In this document: in pieces, positions 23,379-32,161 of the stretch | Layout: each line of letters begins with the position of its first letter | Numbering within the stretch: the stretch's first letter is position 1 | Assembly (NCBI GenBank): GCA_035538735.1 | Contig: DATLJU010000255.1 | Location: 1-34,542, forward strand | Source of the DNA: Anaeromyxobacter_A sp035538735 | Lineage (GTDB): Bacteria > Myxococcota > Myxococcia > Myxococcales > Anaeromyxobacteraceae | Direction of reading: 5' to 3' | DNA length: 34,542 nt | The notes under the pieces: generated by a model | What the model was told of the DNA's origin: nothing | Database searches by the model: none | What the model saw: the letters and a program-made list of their open reading frames with translations, nothing else | Program-made: the position numbers and the translations under genes

Positions 23379-25256
23379 GTGACCAGGGACCGCATCGGCG
23401 TGGTCGAGCAGCAGGTGGAGCAGGTCGGCCGTCTGCTCGACCGCCTGGGATCGAGAGGTAGAATCTTTTTTAGGCTCGAACGACTCGTGCTCCCGACCCC
23501 CACCAGCTTTCGCCCCGAGTCGCTCGTGGGGACGACCCTCGACGGCCGGTACCGGCTGGTCGCCCACATCGCGAGCGGCGGCATGGGGGCCATCTTCCGC
23601 GCCGAGCACGTCTACATGCGGAAAGAGCTGGCGCTGAAGGTGCTCCGGCCCGACCTCTCCTCGCTGCCGGACATCGCCGAGCGCTTCCGCCGCGAGGCCG
23701 AGATCGCCGCCTCGCTCGAGCACGACAACATCGTCCGCGTCACCGACTTCGGGCGGAGCCCGGAGGGCTGGCTCTTCCTCTCCATGGAGCTGCTCGAGGG
23801 CGAGAGCCTCTTCGACCGGTTGCGCCGCACCGGCTCGCTCACGCCGGAGGAGGCGGTGAGCGTCCTGGTGCAGATGTGCCGCGGGCTCGAGGCCGCGCAC
23901 GCGCGCGGGGTGGTCCACCGCGATCTCAAGCCGGAGAACATCTTCCTCACCGCCCGCCCGGCCGGCCTGATCAAGATCCTCGACTTCGGGATCGCCAAGC
24001 TGACCGACCCGCAGATCGCGAGCGACACCCAGGCCGGCATGGTGGTGGGCACTCCGGAGTACCTCTCGCCGGAGCAGGCGATGGGGAGCGCCGTCGACGG
24101 GCGGGCCGACGTCTACGCCGTCGGGCTCATCGGGTGGCGCATGCTGGCCGGCCGCCACCCATTTCGCGCCGACGACGCGCGCGGCCTCCTCATGATGCAG
24201 GCGACGCAGCCCGTGCCGTCGATCATCGAGGCGCGCCCGGACCTCTCCGCCTGGCCGGGCCTCGTGACCGCCATCGGCCGCGCCTGCGCCAAGGACGTCC
24301 GCGAGCGACACCCGAGCGCGGCCGAGCTGCGCGCGGAGCTCGAGGCCTGCCTCGGCTCGCTCGACCTCGTGCCGGTCGCTCCCAAGCCTTCGGACAGCCG
24401 CCCCCGCGCGAGCGCCTGGACCCCGTCCGGCTCCGGCGCGGCCGCCCTCCCGATCGACGCCGCGCCCACGATCGAGGCGACGCTGACCCTCGACGCCACC
24501 GTCCCCACCCCGCGGCCGGTGCGTGCGCTCCGCTTCGCCCGGCGGCACCGGCTCGTGCTCGCGCTCGCGATCCTCGCGGCGGTGCTCGTCCCCACGTCTC
24601 TCTCGTTCTCGCGCTGGCTGGAGGAGCGTCCGGTGGCGCGCGCCCGCGCGCTGCTCGCCGCCGACCGGCCGGAGGCCGCCCGGGACGCCATCACGCCCGC
24701 CGTGCTGCGCCGGCCGAGCGACGCTCGGCTCCGCGTCCTCCAGGGCCAGGCGCTCCACCGCATCCAGGGGCAGGCCCAGGCCGCCATGGACGCCTACGCG
24801 GCCGCGCTCGACCTCGACCCGCGCGCGCTCGACGCGACCGCGCTCTCCGACCTCAGCCAGAACCTGGCCGCGGAGCGCAAGGTCGCGGAGCGCTCGGCGA
24901 AGCTGCTGGCGCGGGTGGGTCCTCCCGCGGTGCCGTACGTGCTCGAGGCCATCGGGCAGACGACCGGCGCCGCGCGACTGCGCGTCCTCGAGCTGGCCCG
25001 CGACATGGGGGTCGAGGAGCGCGTCGACCGCCTGGCGGTGTACGGCGCGCTGCTGTCCGACCCCGACTGCGAGGTCCGCCGGGCCGCCGTCCGCCGCCTG
25101 GGCGAGATCGGCAACCCCGACGCGGCCCCGAAGCTCCAGGAGCTCGCCCACGAGAGGCGCCGCATCAAGGGGCTCTTCGGGCTGCCGCAGGAGGTGCCGC
25201 TCTGCGGCGCGGCCGAGGCGGAGGCCGCGGCCCGCAAGCTGACGGCGCGGCGCTGA
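23379..25256 (+). CDS. Membrane-anchored Ser/Thr protein kinase
   Basis: A 625-residue Hanks-type kinase. The kinase domain runs from about 50 to 330: glycine loop ASGGMGAIFRAEH, Lys in LALKVLRPD, catalytic loop HRDLKPENIF, DFGIAKL and the activation-loop end GTPEYLSPEQ, so all key residues are present. A Ser/Pro/Thr-rich linker leads to one transmembrane helix (LVLALAILAAVLVPTSLSF). The outer part has TPR-like helices (ARALLAADRPEAARDAI) and HEAT-like ones (DPDCEVRRAAVRRLGEIGN), so an envelope protein partner is likely. GTG 23379 has GGAGGG upstream. GTG 23487, after an AT-rich stretch with TAGAAT, is an alternative that would drop 36 poorly kinase-like residues. Confidence 0.88.
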   Translation: MTRDRIGVVEQQVEQVGRLLDRLGSRGRIFFRLERLVLPTPTSFRPESLVGTTLDGRYRLVAHIASGGMGAIFRAEHVYMRKELALKVLRPDLSSLPDIAERFRREAEIAASLEHDNIVRVTDFGRSPEGWLFLSMELLEGESLFDRLRRTGSLTPEEAVSVLVQMCRGLEAAHARGVVHRDLKPENIFLTARPAGLIKILDFGIAKLTDPQIASDTQAGMVVGTPEYLSPEQAMGSAVDGRADVYAVGLIGWRMLAGRHPFRADDARGLLMMQATQPVPSIIEARPDLSAWPGLVTAIGRACAKDVRERHPSAAELRAELEACLGSLDLVPVAPKPSDSRPRASAWTPSGSGAAALPIDAAPTIEATLTLDATVPTPRPVRALRFARRHRLVLALAILAAVLVPTSLSFSRWLEERPVARARALLAADRPEAARDAITPAVLRRPSDARLRVLQGQALHRIQGQAQAAMDAYAAALDLDPRALDATALSDLSQNLAAERKVAERSAKLLARVGPPAVPYVLEAIGQTTGAARLRVLELARDMGVEERVDRLAVYGALLSDPDCEVRRAAVRRLGEIGNPDAAPKLQELAHERRRIKGLFGLPQEVPLCGAAEAEAAARKLTARR

Positions 25257-25347
25257 GCCCACGCTCGCCACCCCACGCTCGCCCTCCCACGCGTGACACG
25301 CCGCCCAGGGCCCCGCCAAGGCCCGCCCGCGTGGCGCTGCGGAGGAC

Positions 25348-26856
25348 ATGATCGGACCGTGGCCGTCCGCGCGGCGGCGCGGCGAGGAGATCATGCAGCG
25401 CGACCCGGAGCTCGTCGACCTGCGTGCCGAAGAGGGCGCGCGGGTGGTGGCGTTGGGGCTCCTCTCGGACGCCGACGAGGCGGCACGGGCGCTGGAGCGC
25501 CGGGACGACGAGGAGGCGCTCCACGACTTTCGCGTCGCCCTGCGGCGCCTCAGGAGCGCGCTGCGCGCGTTCCGCCCGTGGCTCGAAGGGAGCCTCCGCC
25601 GCAAGCACGAGAAGCGGCTGAAGCGCCTGACCCGCGCGACCAACCCGGCGCGCGACGCCGAGGTGCAGCTCGCCTGGCTCGCCGCGGAGCGCGAGGCGCT
25701 CGCCGCCCCGCGGCGGCGCCCGGGGCTGGAGCACCTGGAGGAGCGGCTGCGGGGGCGGCTCCGCGAGGCCGATCGGGGCCGGGCACGGCTCCTCGCGCGC
25801 TACCGCGACGCGACGACGCGGCTGCGCCCCCGGCTCTCGGCGTATGAGGTGCGGCTCGACGGCGACGGTCGCGTGCCGTTCTCCGCCGCGGTGGCGGGGC
25901 TGCTCTCGGCACAGGTCGGGACCGTGCGCGCCCAGCTCGCGGCGGTCCGCGGGGCGGGTGACGAGGCGCGGATCCACCGCGCGCGCATCGACGCGAAGCG
26001 CCTGCGCTACCTGCTCGAGGCGCTGCGCGGGAGCGAGGCGGTCGATCCGCGCCCGGCGGTGAAGCACCTCAAGAAGCTGCAGGACGTCCTCGGCGAGCTG
26101 CACGACAGCCACGTGCTCGCGGGCGAGATCGCGAGCGCGCTGGCCGAGGTCTCGGGCGAGCGAGCGCGCCGGCTCGTCGACGAAGGCCGCCCCGGCGCGG
26201 CGCGGGAGCTGCGCGACAGCCCGCGCCCGGGCCTGGTGGCCGCGGCGCGGCGCGTCCGCGAGCGGCGTGACGGCTCCTACGACGCGCTCACGCGCGACTG
26301 GCTCGGCGCCGGTGTGGAGTCGGTCGCCGCGGACGTGGCGACGCTCGTCACGGCGCTGGAGGGGCGGGCGGAGGGCGTGCTCGAGACGCGTCGGCGCTGG
26401 CTGCTCTGCGCGTTCCCGCCCGCGCTGGCGGACCTGGCGCCGCGCCAGGTCGACGAGGGGTGGCTCCCGGGCAAGCGCCTGCGGGAGCGGCTCCGCCGCG
26501 AGCGCGGGCCCTCCGGGGAGCGCTGCTCCCGCGGCCTGGCGCGCGGCTCAGGACCCTGGTGGCTGACGCTCGAGGAGGAAGTGAGCCGTGACGTGTTCGA
26601 GGTCCTCTGGGCGCTCGCCGAGGAGCGGCGCAGCTCGCGGCGCTGGGACATTCCGGAGGGCGCCGTCACCTGGAGCGTGGAGGAGCTGCCGGGAGGGGAC
26701 CGGTGGATCGCCGAGGTCCGCCTCCCTCCGCGGGCGGCGGAGGTACCCATGCCCGACTGGCTCGCGCCGGTCGTCGCGCGGGAGATCACGGACGAGCCCG
26801 ACGAGCTCGTCCGCGCGGGAGATCACGCGGTGAGTGAGGGCGCGCTCTCACCGTGA
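25348..26856 (+). CDS. CHAD-domain protein with C-terminal CYTH-like domain
   Basis: A 502-residue protein. The first 280 residues are a CHAD helical domain: EALHDFRVALRRLRSALRAF with its His and Arg cluster, and the second half HRARIDAKRLRYLLEAL, then LKKLQDVLGELHDSHVL. CHAD binds polyphosphate. From about 345 a CYTH-like (triphosphate tunnel) stretch begins ETRRRWLLCAFPPAL, followed by strands with many charged residues (KRLRERLRRERG, SVEELPGGDRWIAEVRL). The usual ExExK metal motif is degenerate (E-T-R-R-R), so catalysis is doubtful. CYTH normally precedes CHAD, so the order is reversed. The start is 25348 or 25393, both with close ribosome sites. It overlaps the convergent GT21 gene by 34 nt. 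Confidence 0.75.
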   Translation: MIGPWPSARRRGEEIMQRDPELVDLRAEEGARVVALGLLSDADEAARALERRDDEEALHDFRVALRRLRSALRAFRPWLEGSLRRKHEKRLKRLTRATNPARDAEVQLAWLAAEREALAAPRRRPGLEHLEERLRGRLREADRGRARLLARYRDATTRLRPRLSAYEVRLDGDGRVPFSAAVAGLLSAQVGTVRAQLAAVRGAGDEARIHRARIDAKRLRYLLEALRGSEAVDPRPAVKHLKKLQDVLGELHDSHVLAGEIASALAEVSGERARRLVDEGRPGAARELRDSPRPGLVAAARRVRERRDGSYDALTRDWLGAGVESVAADVATLVTALEGRAEGVLETRRRWLLCAFPPALADLAPRQVDEGWLPGKRLRERLRRERGPSGERCSRGLARGSGPWWLTLEEEVSRDVFEVLWALAEERRSSRRWDIPEGAVTWSVEELPGGDRWIAEVRLPPRAAEVPMPDWLAPVVAREITDEPDELVRAGDHAVSEGALSP

Positions 26857-28025
26857 GGGTGAGCTCCGGACGGCGCCTCGGCGGGGATCGCCCCGAGCAC
26901 GCGCGAGCCGGGTCCCACCAGGAGCCGCGTGCCGCGCCAGCTCACCTCGCGGCGGACGAAGCCGTAGGCCCAGGCGCCACCGAACAGGACGTCCTTCAAC
27001 GGGACGAATGCGAGCTGCCAGGTGGCGAGGCCGCCCGGCGCGAGGGCCCTCGCGGCGGCGCCGTCGAGCGCGCTCTTCGCGACGCAGGTGCCCGCGAACC
27101 CCGCCGCGGCCAGCGCGGTGCGATCGCACGCGAGCGCCGCCGCCGCCAGGAGCACCGGGTTCAGGAGGGCCTGGGCGGCGTAGAGCCCGGGCCCGACCAG
27201 CTGCCGCTGCAGCACGGCCCAGCGGCAGTAGCGCGCGGAGAAGGCGGAGACGCCCTGCCGCTGGCTCACGTTCCGCACCGCGCTCGGCGCGAGCGCCACC
27301 CGCTTGCCGAGGCGCTCCGGCACGAGCAGGCCCATGACGTAGTCCTCGGCCAGCACGTCCTTCACCGCCTCGAAGCCGCCCATCGCGACGAGATCGCGGC
27401 GTCGGAAGGCCATCGACTTCCCCACCACGATGTCTCGCCCGCAGAACCGCTTCGCCGCCACCACCCCCGGCGCGATCGCGCCCGCCAGGTGCAGCTGGTC
27501 GAAGAGCGAGCCGAGGCGTGTCGCGCCCTCGCCGACCACCGGGTGCGTGACGAGGCCGACGCCCTCGTCCTCGAGCAGGGCGGCGATCTCGGCGAGGTAG
27601 CGGGGCTGGACGCGCACGTTCGAGTCCGAGATGACGAGCACGTCGTGCCGTGCCGCTCGCGCCAGCGTGAGGAGCTGGTTCACCTTGGGGTTGAGGCCAG
27701 GCTCGCCGCGCTGCACGACGACCTTGAAGCGGCGCGGCCAGCGGCGCGCCGCCGCGCGCGCGACTTCCCAGGCCGGGTCGCTGGCGCTCTTGACGCCCAG
27801 CACCACCTCGTACTCCGGGTACTCGAGCGCGGCGAAGAGCGCCAGGTTCTCCCGGAGCCCGTCGTCGACGCCGCAGAGCGGCTTCAGGATCGAGATCGGC
27901 GGCCGCTGGACTCCCGCGGGCGCCGCGCCGGCGAGGTGGCGCCGCAGCGCCAGGCCCTGCGCCGCCACGAGCACGATCCCGACGGCGGCCACCGCGAAGA
28001 GAAGGACGGCGAGCTGGTGGGCCAT
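26823..28025 (-). CDS. Ceramide glucosyltransferase-like enzyme, GT21 family
   Basis: A 400-residue membrane glycosyltransferase. An N-terminal helix (LAVLLFAVAAVGIVLVAAQG) is followed by the GT-A domain: PPISILKPLCGVDDGLRENL, VISDSNVRV (second Asp motif), LAEDYVMGL (third Asp motif) and RYCRW, the (Q/R)xxRW motif. C-terminal hydrophobic helices follow (LLNPVLLAAAALACDRTALA, then WQLAFVPLKDVLFGG). GT21 enzymes put a sugar on ceramide; bacterial relatives (HpnI-type) act on hopanoids. The lipid here is not known. ATG 28025 has GGAGGAG close upstream; an in-frame ATG at 28076 would add 17 residues. Confidence 0.82.
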   Translation of the reverse strand: MAHQLAVLLFAVAAVGIVLVAAQGLALRRHLAGAAPAGVQRPPISILKPLCGVDDGLRENLALFAALEYPEYEVVLGVKSASDPAWEVARAAARRWPRRFKVVVQRGEPGLNPKVNQLLTLARAARHDVLVISDSNVRVQPRYLAEIAALLEDEGVGLVTHPVVGEGATRLGSLFDQLHLAGAIAPGVVAAKRFCGRDIVVGKSMAFRRRDLVAMGGFEAVKDVLAEDYVMGLLVPERLGKRVALAPSAVRNVSQRQGVSAFSARYCRWAVLQRQLVGPGLYAAQALLNPVLLAAAALACDRTALAAAGFAGTCVAKSALDGAAARALAPGGLATWQLAFVPLKDVLFGGAWAYGFVRREVSWRGTRLLVGPGSRVLGAIPAEAPSGAHPHGESAPSLTA

Positions 28026-28146
28026 GCGCTCCTCCGAGGGCGCCGCCGGAGCGGCACCGTTGAACGCAGCGTGCAATGGCGACGTGACCCGGCCGTGGAC
28101 CCGAGGTGACGGCCCTGCGACGCGGGTGGAACAGATTGGCGGCCGA

Positions 28147-28935
28147 TCACGCCGCCGCGCGGGCCGGCGCCGCCGCGCCGACGGCCGACCGGCGACGAGG
28201 GGCGATCGCGAGCCAGCGCTCCGCGAGCACCTGCCCCGCCTCGTGCGTGATGAGGCGCGCCCGGCCCAGCTCCGGCGTCGCGCCGGCGTTGAGGACGCGG
28301 AGCGCCCGACCCGCGCGCGCCGGGACCGTCACCTCGGCGGCGCGGTGGCGGTGCCCGTGCAGGACGAGGTCGCACCGGCCCCGCAGCTCCTCCACCAGCT
28401 CCTCGCCCCCGGCGACCTCGTCCGCGTGCGGCCAGCCCAGCAGCGCCGCGAGGTGCTCGCCCAGGCTCTCCTCGGGCAGCGGCAGCAGGTGATGGTGCAG
28501 CATCACGGCGGTCAGCGCGCGCGGCGGAGCGGCGTCGAGCGCCGCGTCGAGCGCGGCCAGGTCTTCGGCGTCGAGCGCCCCGTGGCTGGCGATGAGCGAT
28601 CGGTTGTGGTGGGCGGTCGAGTCCACGCGCACGGCCCACAGCCCGCCGCGCTGCTCCGCCTGCACGCGCGAGCCCGCCATGAGCGCCGCGCCCGCGTCGT
28701 CGCCCAGCCGGTCGTGGTTGCCGGGGACCACCAGCAGCCGGGGGGCGAGCGGCGCGAAGATCTGCTCGAAGCGCGCCAGCTCGGCGCGCCGGCCGCGGTG
28801 GGTCACGTCGCCGGTGACCAGTACCGCGTCGACGTTCGCCGCCAGGAGCGCCTCGCACAGCGCCTCCGCCGCCGAGGAGGCGGCCGCGTCGCGCCCGAGG
28901 TGCAGATCCGAGATGTGCGCCAGGGTCTCGCTCAC
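28147..28935 (-). CDS. Calcineurin-like metallophosphoesterase
   Basis: A 262-residue cytoplasmic enzyme with the full set of metal motifs: ISDLHLG (Asp10, His12), TGDVTHRG, PGNHD, a histidine run HHHLLP and LHGHRHR. These bind the two-metal centre of phosphoesterases that act on cyclic nucleotides, nucleotides or lipid phosphates; it resembles Icc/CpdA-type or UDP-DAG hydrolase-like enzymes, but the substrate is not readable. GTG 28935 has GGAGGG upstream and the family start follows at once. The frame stays open to 29052. It is divergent from the GT-B gene at 29098. Confidence 0.82.
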   Translation of the reverse strand: MSETLAHISDLHLGRDAAASSAAEALCEALLAANVDAVLVTGDVTHRGRRAELARFEQIFAPLAPRLLVVPGNHDRLGDDAGAALMAGSRVQAEQRGGLWAVRVDSTAHHNRSLIASHGALDAEDLAALDAALDAAPPRALTAVMLHHHLLPLPEESLGEHLAALLGWPHADEVAGGEELVEELRGRCDLVLHGHRHRAAEVTVPARAGRALRVLNAGATPELGRARLITHEAGQVLAERWLAIAPRRRSAVGAAAPARAAA

Positions 28936-29097
28936 GCCGCCCTCCACCTGGGCGCAGTTGACCAGCGGTGCGTGACGGGCGTGGGGCGAGCGGCCGACCT
29001 TTCCGTGAAGCCGCGCCTCACGGTCCGCGCGGCGCCGTCGCGGCGACGTCACCGCTCCGCCGCGCCGCCGTCACGGGCGCGATGCAGGCTCGTCCCC

Positions 29098-30447
29098 GTG
29101 GAGACCCTCCGCCCGAAGCCGATCGTCGCCGCCGTGGAGATGGGCTACGGCCACGTGCGCGCGGCGCGCTCGCTCGCCGACGCGCTCGGCGAGCCCGTCG
29201 TGTACGCCGACCGCCCTCCCCTCACCGGCCCCTCCGAGGACCGGCTGTGGCGGCGCGTGCGCGCCACCTACGAGACCACCTCGCGGCTCTCGCAGCTCCC
29301 GGTGCTCGGCGCGCCGCTGCGCTGGGCGCTCGACGAGGCCACCGCCATTCCGCACCTCCATCCCTTCCGCGATCTCTCCGCGCCGACGCGCGCGGTCCAC
29401 GCGCTGCACCGGCTCGTCGAGCGCGACCTGGGGCGCGGCCTGGTCGAGGAGCTGCGCCGGACCGGGCGCCCGCTCCTCACCACCTTCTATTCGCCAGCCA
29501 TCCTGGCCGACTGCGCCGGCGTGGGCGAGGTCTGGTGCGTGGTCACCGACACCGACGTGAACCGCATCTGGGCCCCGCTCGACGCGCAGCGCACCCGCAT
29601 CCGGTACCTCGTCCCCACCCCGCGCGCGGCGCGGCGGCTCGTCCAGTACGGCGTCCCGCCCGAGCGCGTGACCTGCACCGGCTTTCCACTGCCGGACGAG
29701 CTGGTGGGCGGCCCGAACCTGGGCGCGCTGCGCCGGAACCTGGCGGCTCGCCTCGTGCGCCTCGACCCGGCGCGCGCCTTCCAGCGCGAGCACCGCGAGG
29801 AGCTGGCGCACTTCCTGGGGCCGCTCCCTGACGGGGAGGATGCGCGCCCTCCGCTCCTGACGTTCGCGGTCGGCGGCGCCGGCGCCCAGGCCGGGCTGGC
29901 CCGGGCCTTCCTCCCCTCGCTGCGTCGGCACGTCGAGTCGGGCCGGTTGCGGCTGGCGCTGGTGGCCGGAACGAAGCCATCCGTCAAGCAGACGTTCGAG
30001 GAGGCGCTGCGCCGGGCCGGGCTCTCGGGCGCGCTGGGGAACGGCGTCGAGATCCTCTTCGCCGCCGGCGTCGACGAGTACCTGGACCGGATGAACGCGC
30101 TCCTGGCCGAGACCGACGTGCTGTGGACGAAGCCTTCCGAGATGAGCTTCTACGCCGCGCTCGGGCTGCCGCTCGTGCTCGGCGTACCGGTGGGAGTCCA
30201 CGAGCGCGCGAACCGGCGCTGGGTCCGCGAGAGCGGCGCCGGCGTGAAGCAGCGCGACCCGCGCTTCGCCGGCGAGTGGCTGGCCGACATGCTCGACGAC
30301 GGCGTGTTCGCAGCCGCGGCGTGGGCGGGCTACACGCGGCTCCCCAAGTTCGGGCTCTACCGGATCCTCGAGCTCGTGGGCGCGTCCTGCGCCGGCGAGC
30401 GGCCTCCGGCGCAGCGGCGGCCCGAAGTCTCGGGCCAGGGCGCATAG
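29098..30447 (+). CDS. GT-B glycosyltransferase, MurG/diacylglycerol-glycosyltransferase-like
   Basis: A 449-residue protein. The N-terminus PIVAAVEMGYGHVRAARSLA is the glycine/His loop of the MGDG-synthase group (GxGHxxAA). CVVTDTDVNRIW is like the acceptor-domain strand seen there (VVTD), then PTPRAARRLVQYGVPPERV and TCTGFPLPDE (GxP-like). The donor half has LLTFAVGGAGAQAG, a glycine loop for the nucleotide, and LWTKPSEMSFYAALGLPLV, the region that holds the donor sugar. A lipid glycosyltransferase is the best guess. The GTG start at 29098 fits well; no earlier one looks better. Confidence 0.7.
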   Translation: METLRPKPIVAAVEMGYGHVRAARSLADALGEPVVYADRPPLTGPSEDRLWRRVRATYETTSRLSQLPVLGAPLRWALDEATAIPHLHPFRDLSAPTRAVHALHRLVERDLGRGLVEELRRTGRPLLTTFYSPAILADCAGVGEVWCVVTDTDVNRIWAPLDAQRTRIRYLVPTPRAARRLVQYGVPPERVTCTGFPLPDELVGGPNLGALRRNLAARLVRLDPARAFQREHREELAHFLGPLPDGEDARPPLLTFAVGGAGAQAGLARAFLPSLRRHVESGRLRLALVAGTKPSVKQTFEEALRRAGLSGALGNGVEILFAAGVDEYLDRMNALLAETDVLWTKPSEMSFYAALGLPLVLGVPVGVHERANRRWVRESGAGVKQRDPRFAGEWLADMLDDGVFAAAAWAGYTRLPKFGLYRILELVGASCAGERPPAQRRPEVSGQGA

Positions 30448-30562
30448 CGCGTGCGACGCCAGCGCCCGCGTGCTACACCCCGCGCCTCGAGGCGATGCGG
30501 CGCGGATCGCGCGCCACGCCGACGGGGAGGGCGCTTCGGAGGCCCTCTCGAGGAGGACGGGC

Positions 30563-32152
30563 ATGGCGGCGGTCGAAATCACGCAGGCGTCACCGGTCGA
30601 GATCGAGTCGGACCTGCTCGCGGTGCCGGTCTTCGAGGAGGACCTCAAGCCCCGGCTGCAAGGGCTCCTGGCCGAGCTCGACGGCCTCCTCGAGGGGCAC
30701 CTCGCCCGCGCCGCCGCGGCGGAGCGCTTCCGCGGCAAGGCCGATCAGCAGTTGCAGCTCAACACGCTGGGACGGATCGGCGCGGCGCGGCTGGCGCTCT
30801 TCGGCCTGGGCCGGCGCGCCGACGCGGAGGCGCTCTCGCGCAACGGGTACGAGCCGCTCCGCATGGCGCTCGGGAAGGTCACCCGCGCCGGGCAGAGGGC
30901 AGGCGTGGCGCGGCTCGCGGTCGCGCTCGACGGGACGCTGGCCGCGGCGGAGGCGATGCGCGCCGCCGTCGAGGGCGCGCTCCTCGGCGCCTACCGGTTC
31001 GACCGGTACCGGAAGAAGGACGACGAGCCGCGCCCGGCGTTGAAGCAGCTCACGCTGGCGGTGCCGGCTCAGGCCGCGAAGGCGGACGGCGCGGCGGAGG
31101 CGATCCGCCTCGGCGAGCAGGTCGCGGCGGCGGTGTGCTGGGCGCGGGACCTCGTGAACGAGTCGCCGGCCGATTGCACGCCGGAGCGGCTCGCCCGCGC
31201 CGCGCGCGAGGTGGCGAAGTCGGGTGGCCTCCGGTGCGAGGTGCGCGGCCCCAAGGAGATCGGCGCGCTCGGCATGGGCATGTTCCTCGGCGTGACGCGC
31301 GGCTCGGCCGAGGAGCCGCGCCTGGTGAAGGTCTCGTACACGCCGCGCGGCGCCGGCGCCAAGGCGCCCCCGCTCGTCCTCGTCGGCAAGGCGATCACCT
31401 TCGACTCGGGCGGCCTCTCGCTCAAGCCCACCGACAGCATGGTCACGATGAACGGCGACATGGCGGGGAGCGCCGCCGTGCTCGCCGCGATGCGGGTCGT
31501 GGCGGAGCTCGCCCCGCCGTTCCCAGTCCACGCCCTGCTCGGCGCCTGCGAGAACATGCCGGGCGGCCGCGCCTACAAGCCGTCGGACGTGCTCACCGCC
31601 TACGACGGGCAGACGGTCGAGATCACCAACACGGACGCCGAGGGGCGGCTCGTGCTGGGGGACGTGCTCGCCTGGGCGGTCGACACGCTCCGTCCCGCGG
31701 CGGTGGTGGACCTCGCGACGCTGACGGGCGCTTGCGTGGTGGCGCTCGGCAACTACACGACGGGCGCCTTCGGCTCCGGCGGCGGCGCGATCGACGCGGT
31801 GTTGACGGCCGCGGCGCGCGCGGGCGAGGACACCTGGCGGATGCCGCTCGTGCCCGCCGTGAAGGACAACCTGAAGTCGGACGTGGCGGACATGAAGAAC
31901 ACCGGCGAGCGCTGGGGCGGCGCGATCTCCGCCGCTCACTTCCTGCACGCCTTCGTGGGCCAGACGCCGTGGGCGCACCTCGACATCGCCGGCCCGGCGC
32001 ACGCCTCGAAGGAGCGCGGCTACGTCGCGAAGGGCGGGACCGGGGTGGGCGTGCGGACGCTGGTCGAGCTGGTCCGCGCGTGGCAGCCGCAGGCCGAGGC
32101 TGGGGCGGGCGGCCGCCGCAGGGGCGGGGCGCGGGCGCGCGCGCGGCGTTAG
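30563..32152 (+). CDS. pepA: Leucyl aminopeptidase (M17)
   Basis: A 529-residue cytosolic exopeptidase. All active-site residues are in place: GKAITFDSGGLSLKP (Lys276, Asp281, Lys288), MNGDM (Asp299) and NTDAEGRL (Asp358, Glu360, Arg362), plus LTGACVVALG. The two metals are bound by Lys276, Asp281, Asp299, Asp358 and Glu360. It releases N-terminal residues from peptides, as a hexamer in known members. ATG 30563 follows GAGGAGG. The C-terminal tail (QAEAGAGGRRRGGARARARR) is an odd, basic extension. A CTACAC box at 30470-30475 might be the -10 element. The arginase-family gene starts 10 nt after the stop. Confidence 0.92.
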   Translation: MAAVEITQASPVEIESDLLAVPVFEEDLKPRLQGLLAELDGLLEGHLARAAAAERFRGKADQQLQLNTLGRIGAARLALFGLGRRADAEALSRNGYEPLRMALGKVTRAGQRAGVARLAVALDGTLAAAEAMRAAVEGALLGAYRFDRYRKKDDEPRPALKQLTLAVPAQAAKADGAAEAIRLGEQVAAAVCWARDLVNESPADCTPERLARAAREVAKSGGLRCEVRGPKEIGALGMGMFLGVTRGSAEEPRLVKVSYTPRGAGAKAPPLVLVGKAITFDSGGLSLKPTDSMVTMNGDMAGSAAVLAAMRVVAELAPPFPVHALLGACENMPGGRAYKPSDVLTAYDGQTVEITNTDAEGRLVLGDVLAWAVDTLRPAAVVDLATLTGACVVALGNYTTGAFGSGGGAIDAVLTAAARAGEDTWRMPLVPAVKDNLKSDVADMKNTGERWGGAISAAHFLHAFVGQTPWAHLDIAGPAHASKERGYVAKGGTGVGVRTLVELVRAWQPQAEAGAGGRRRGGARARARR

Positions 32153-32161
32153 GCGAGGGGC

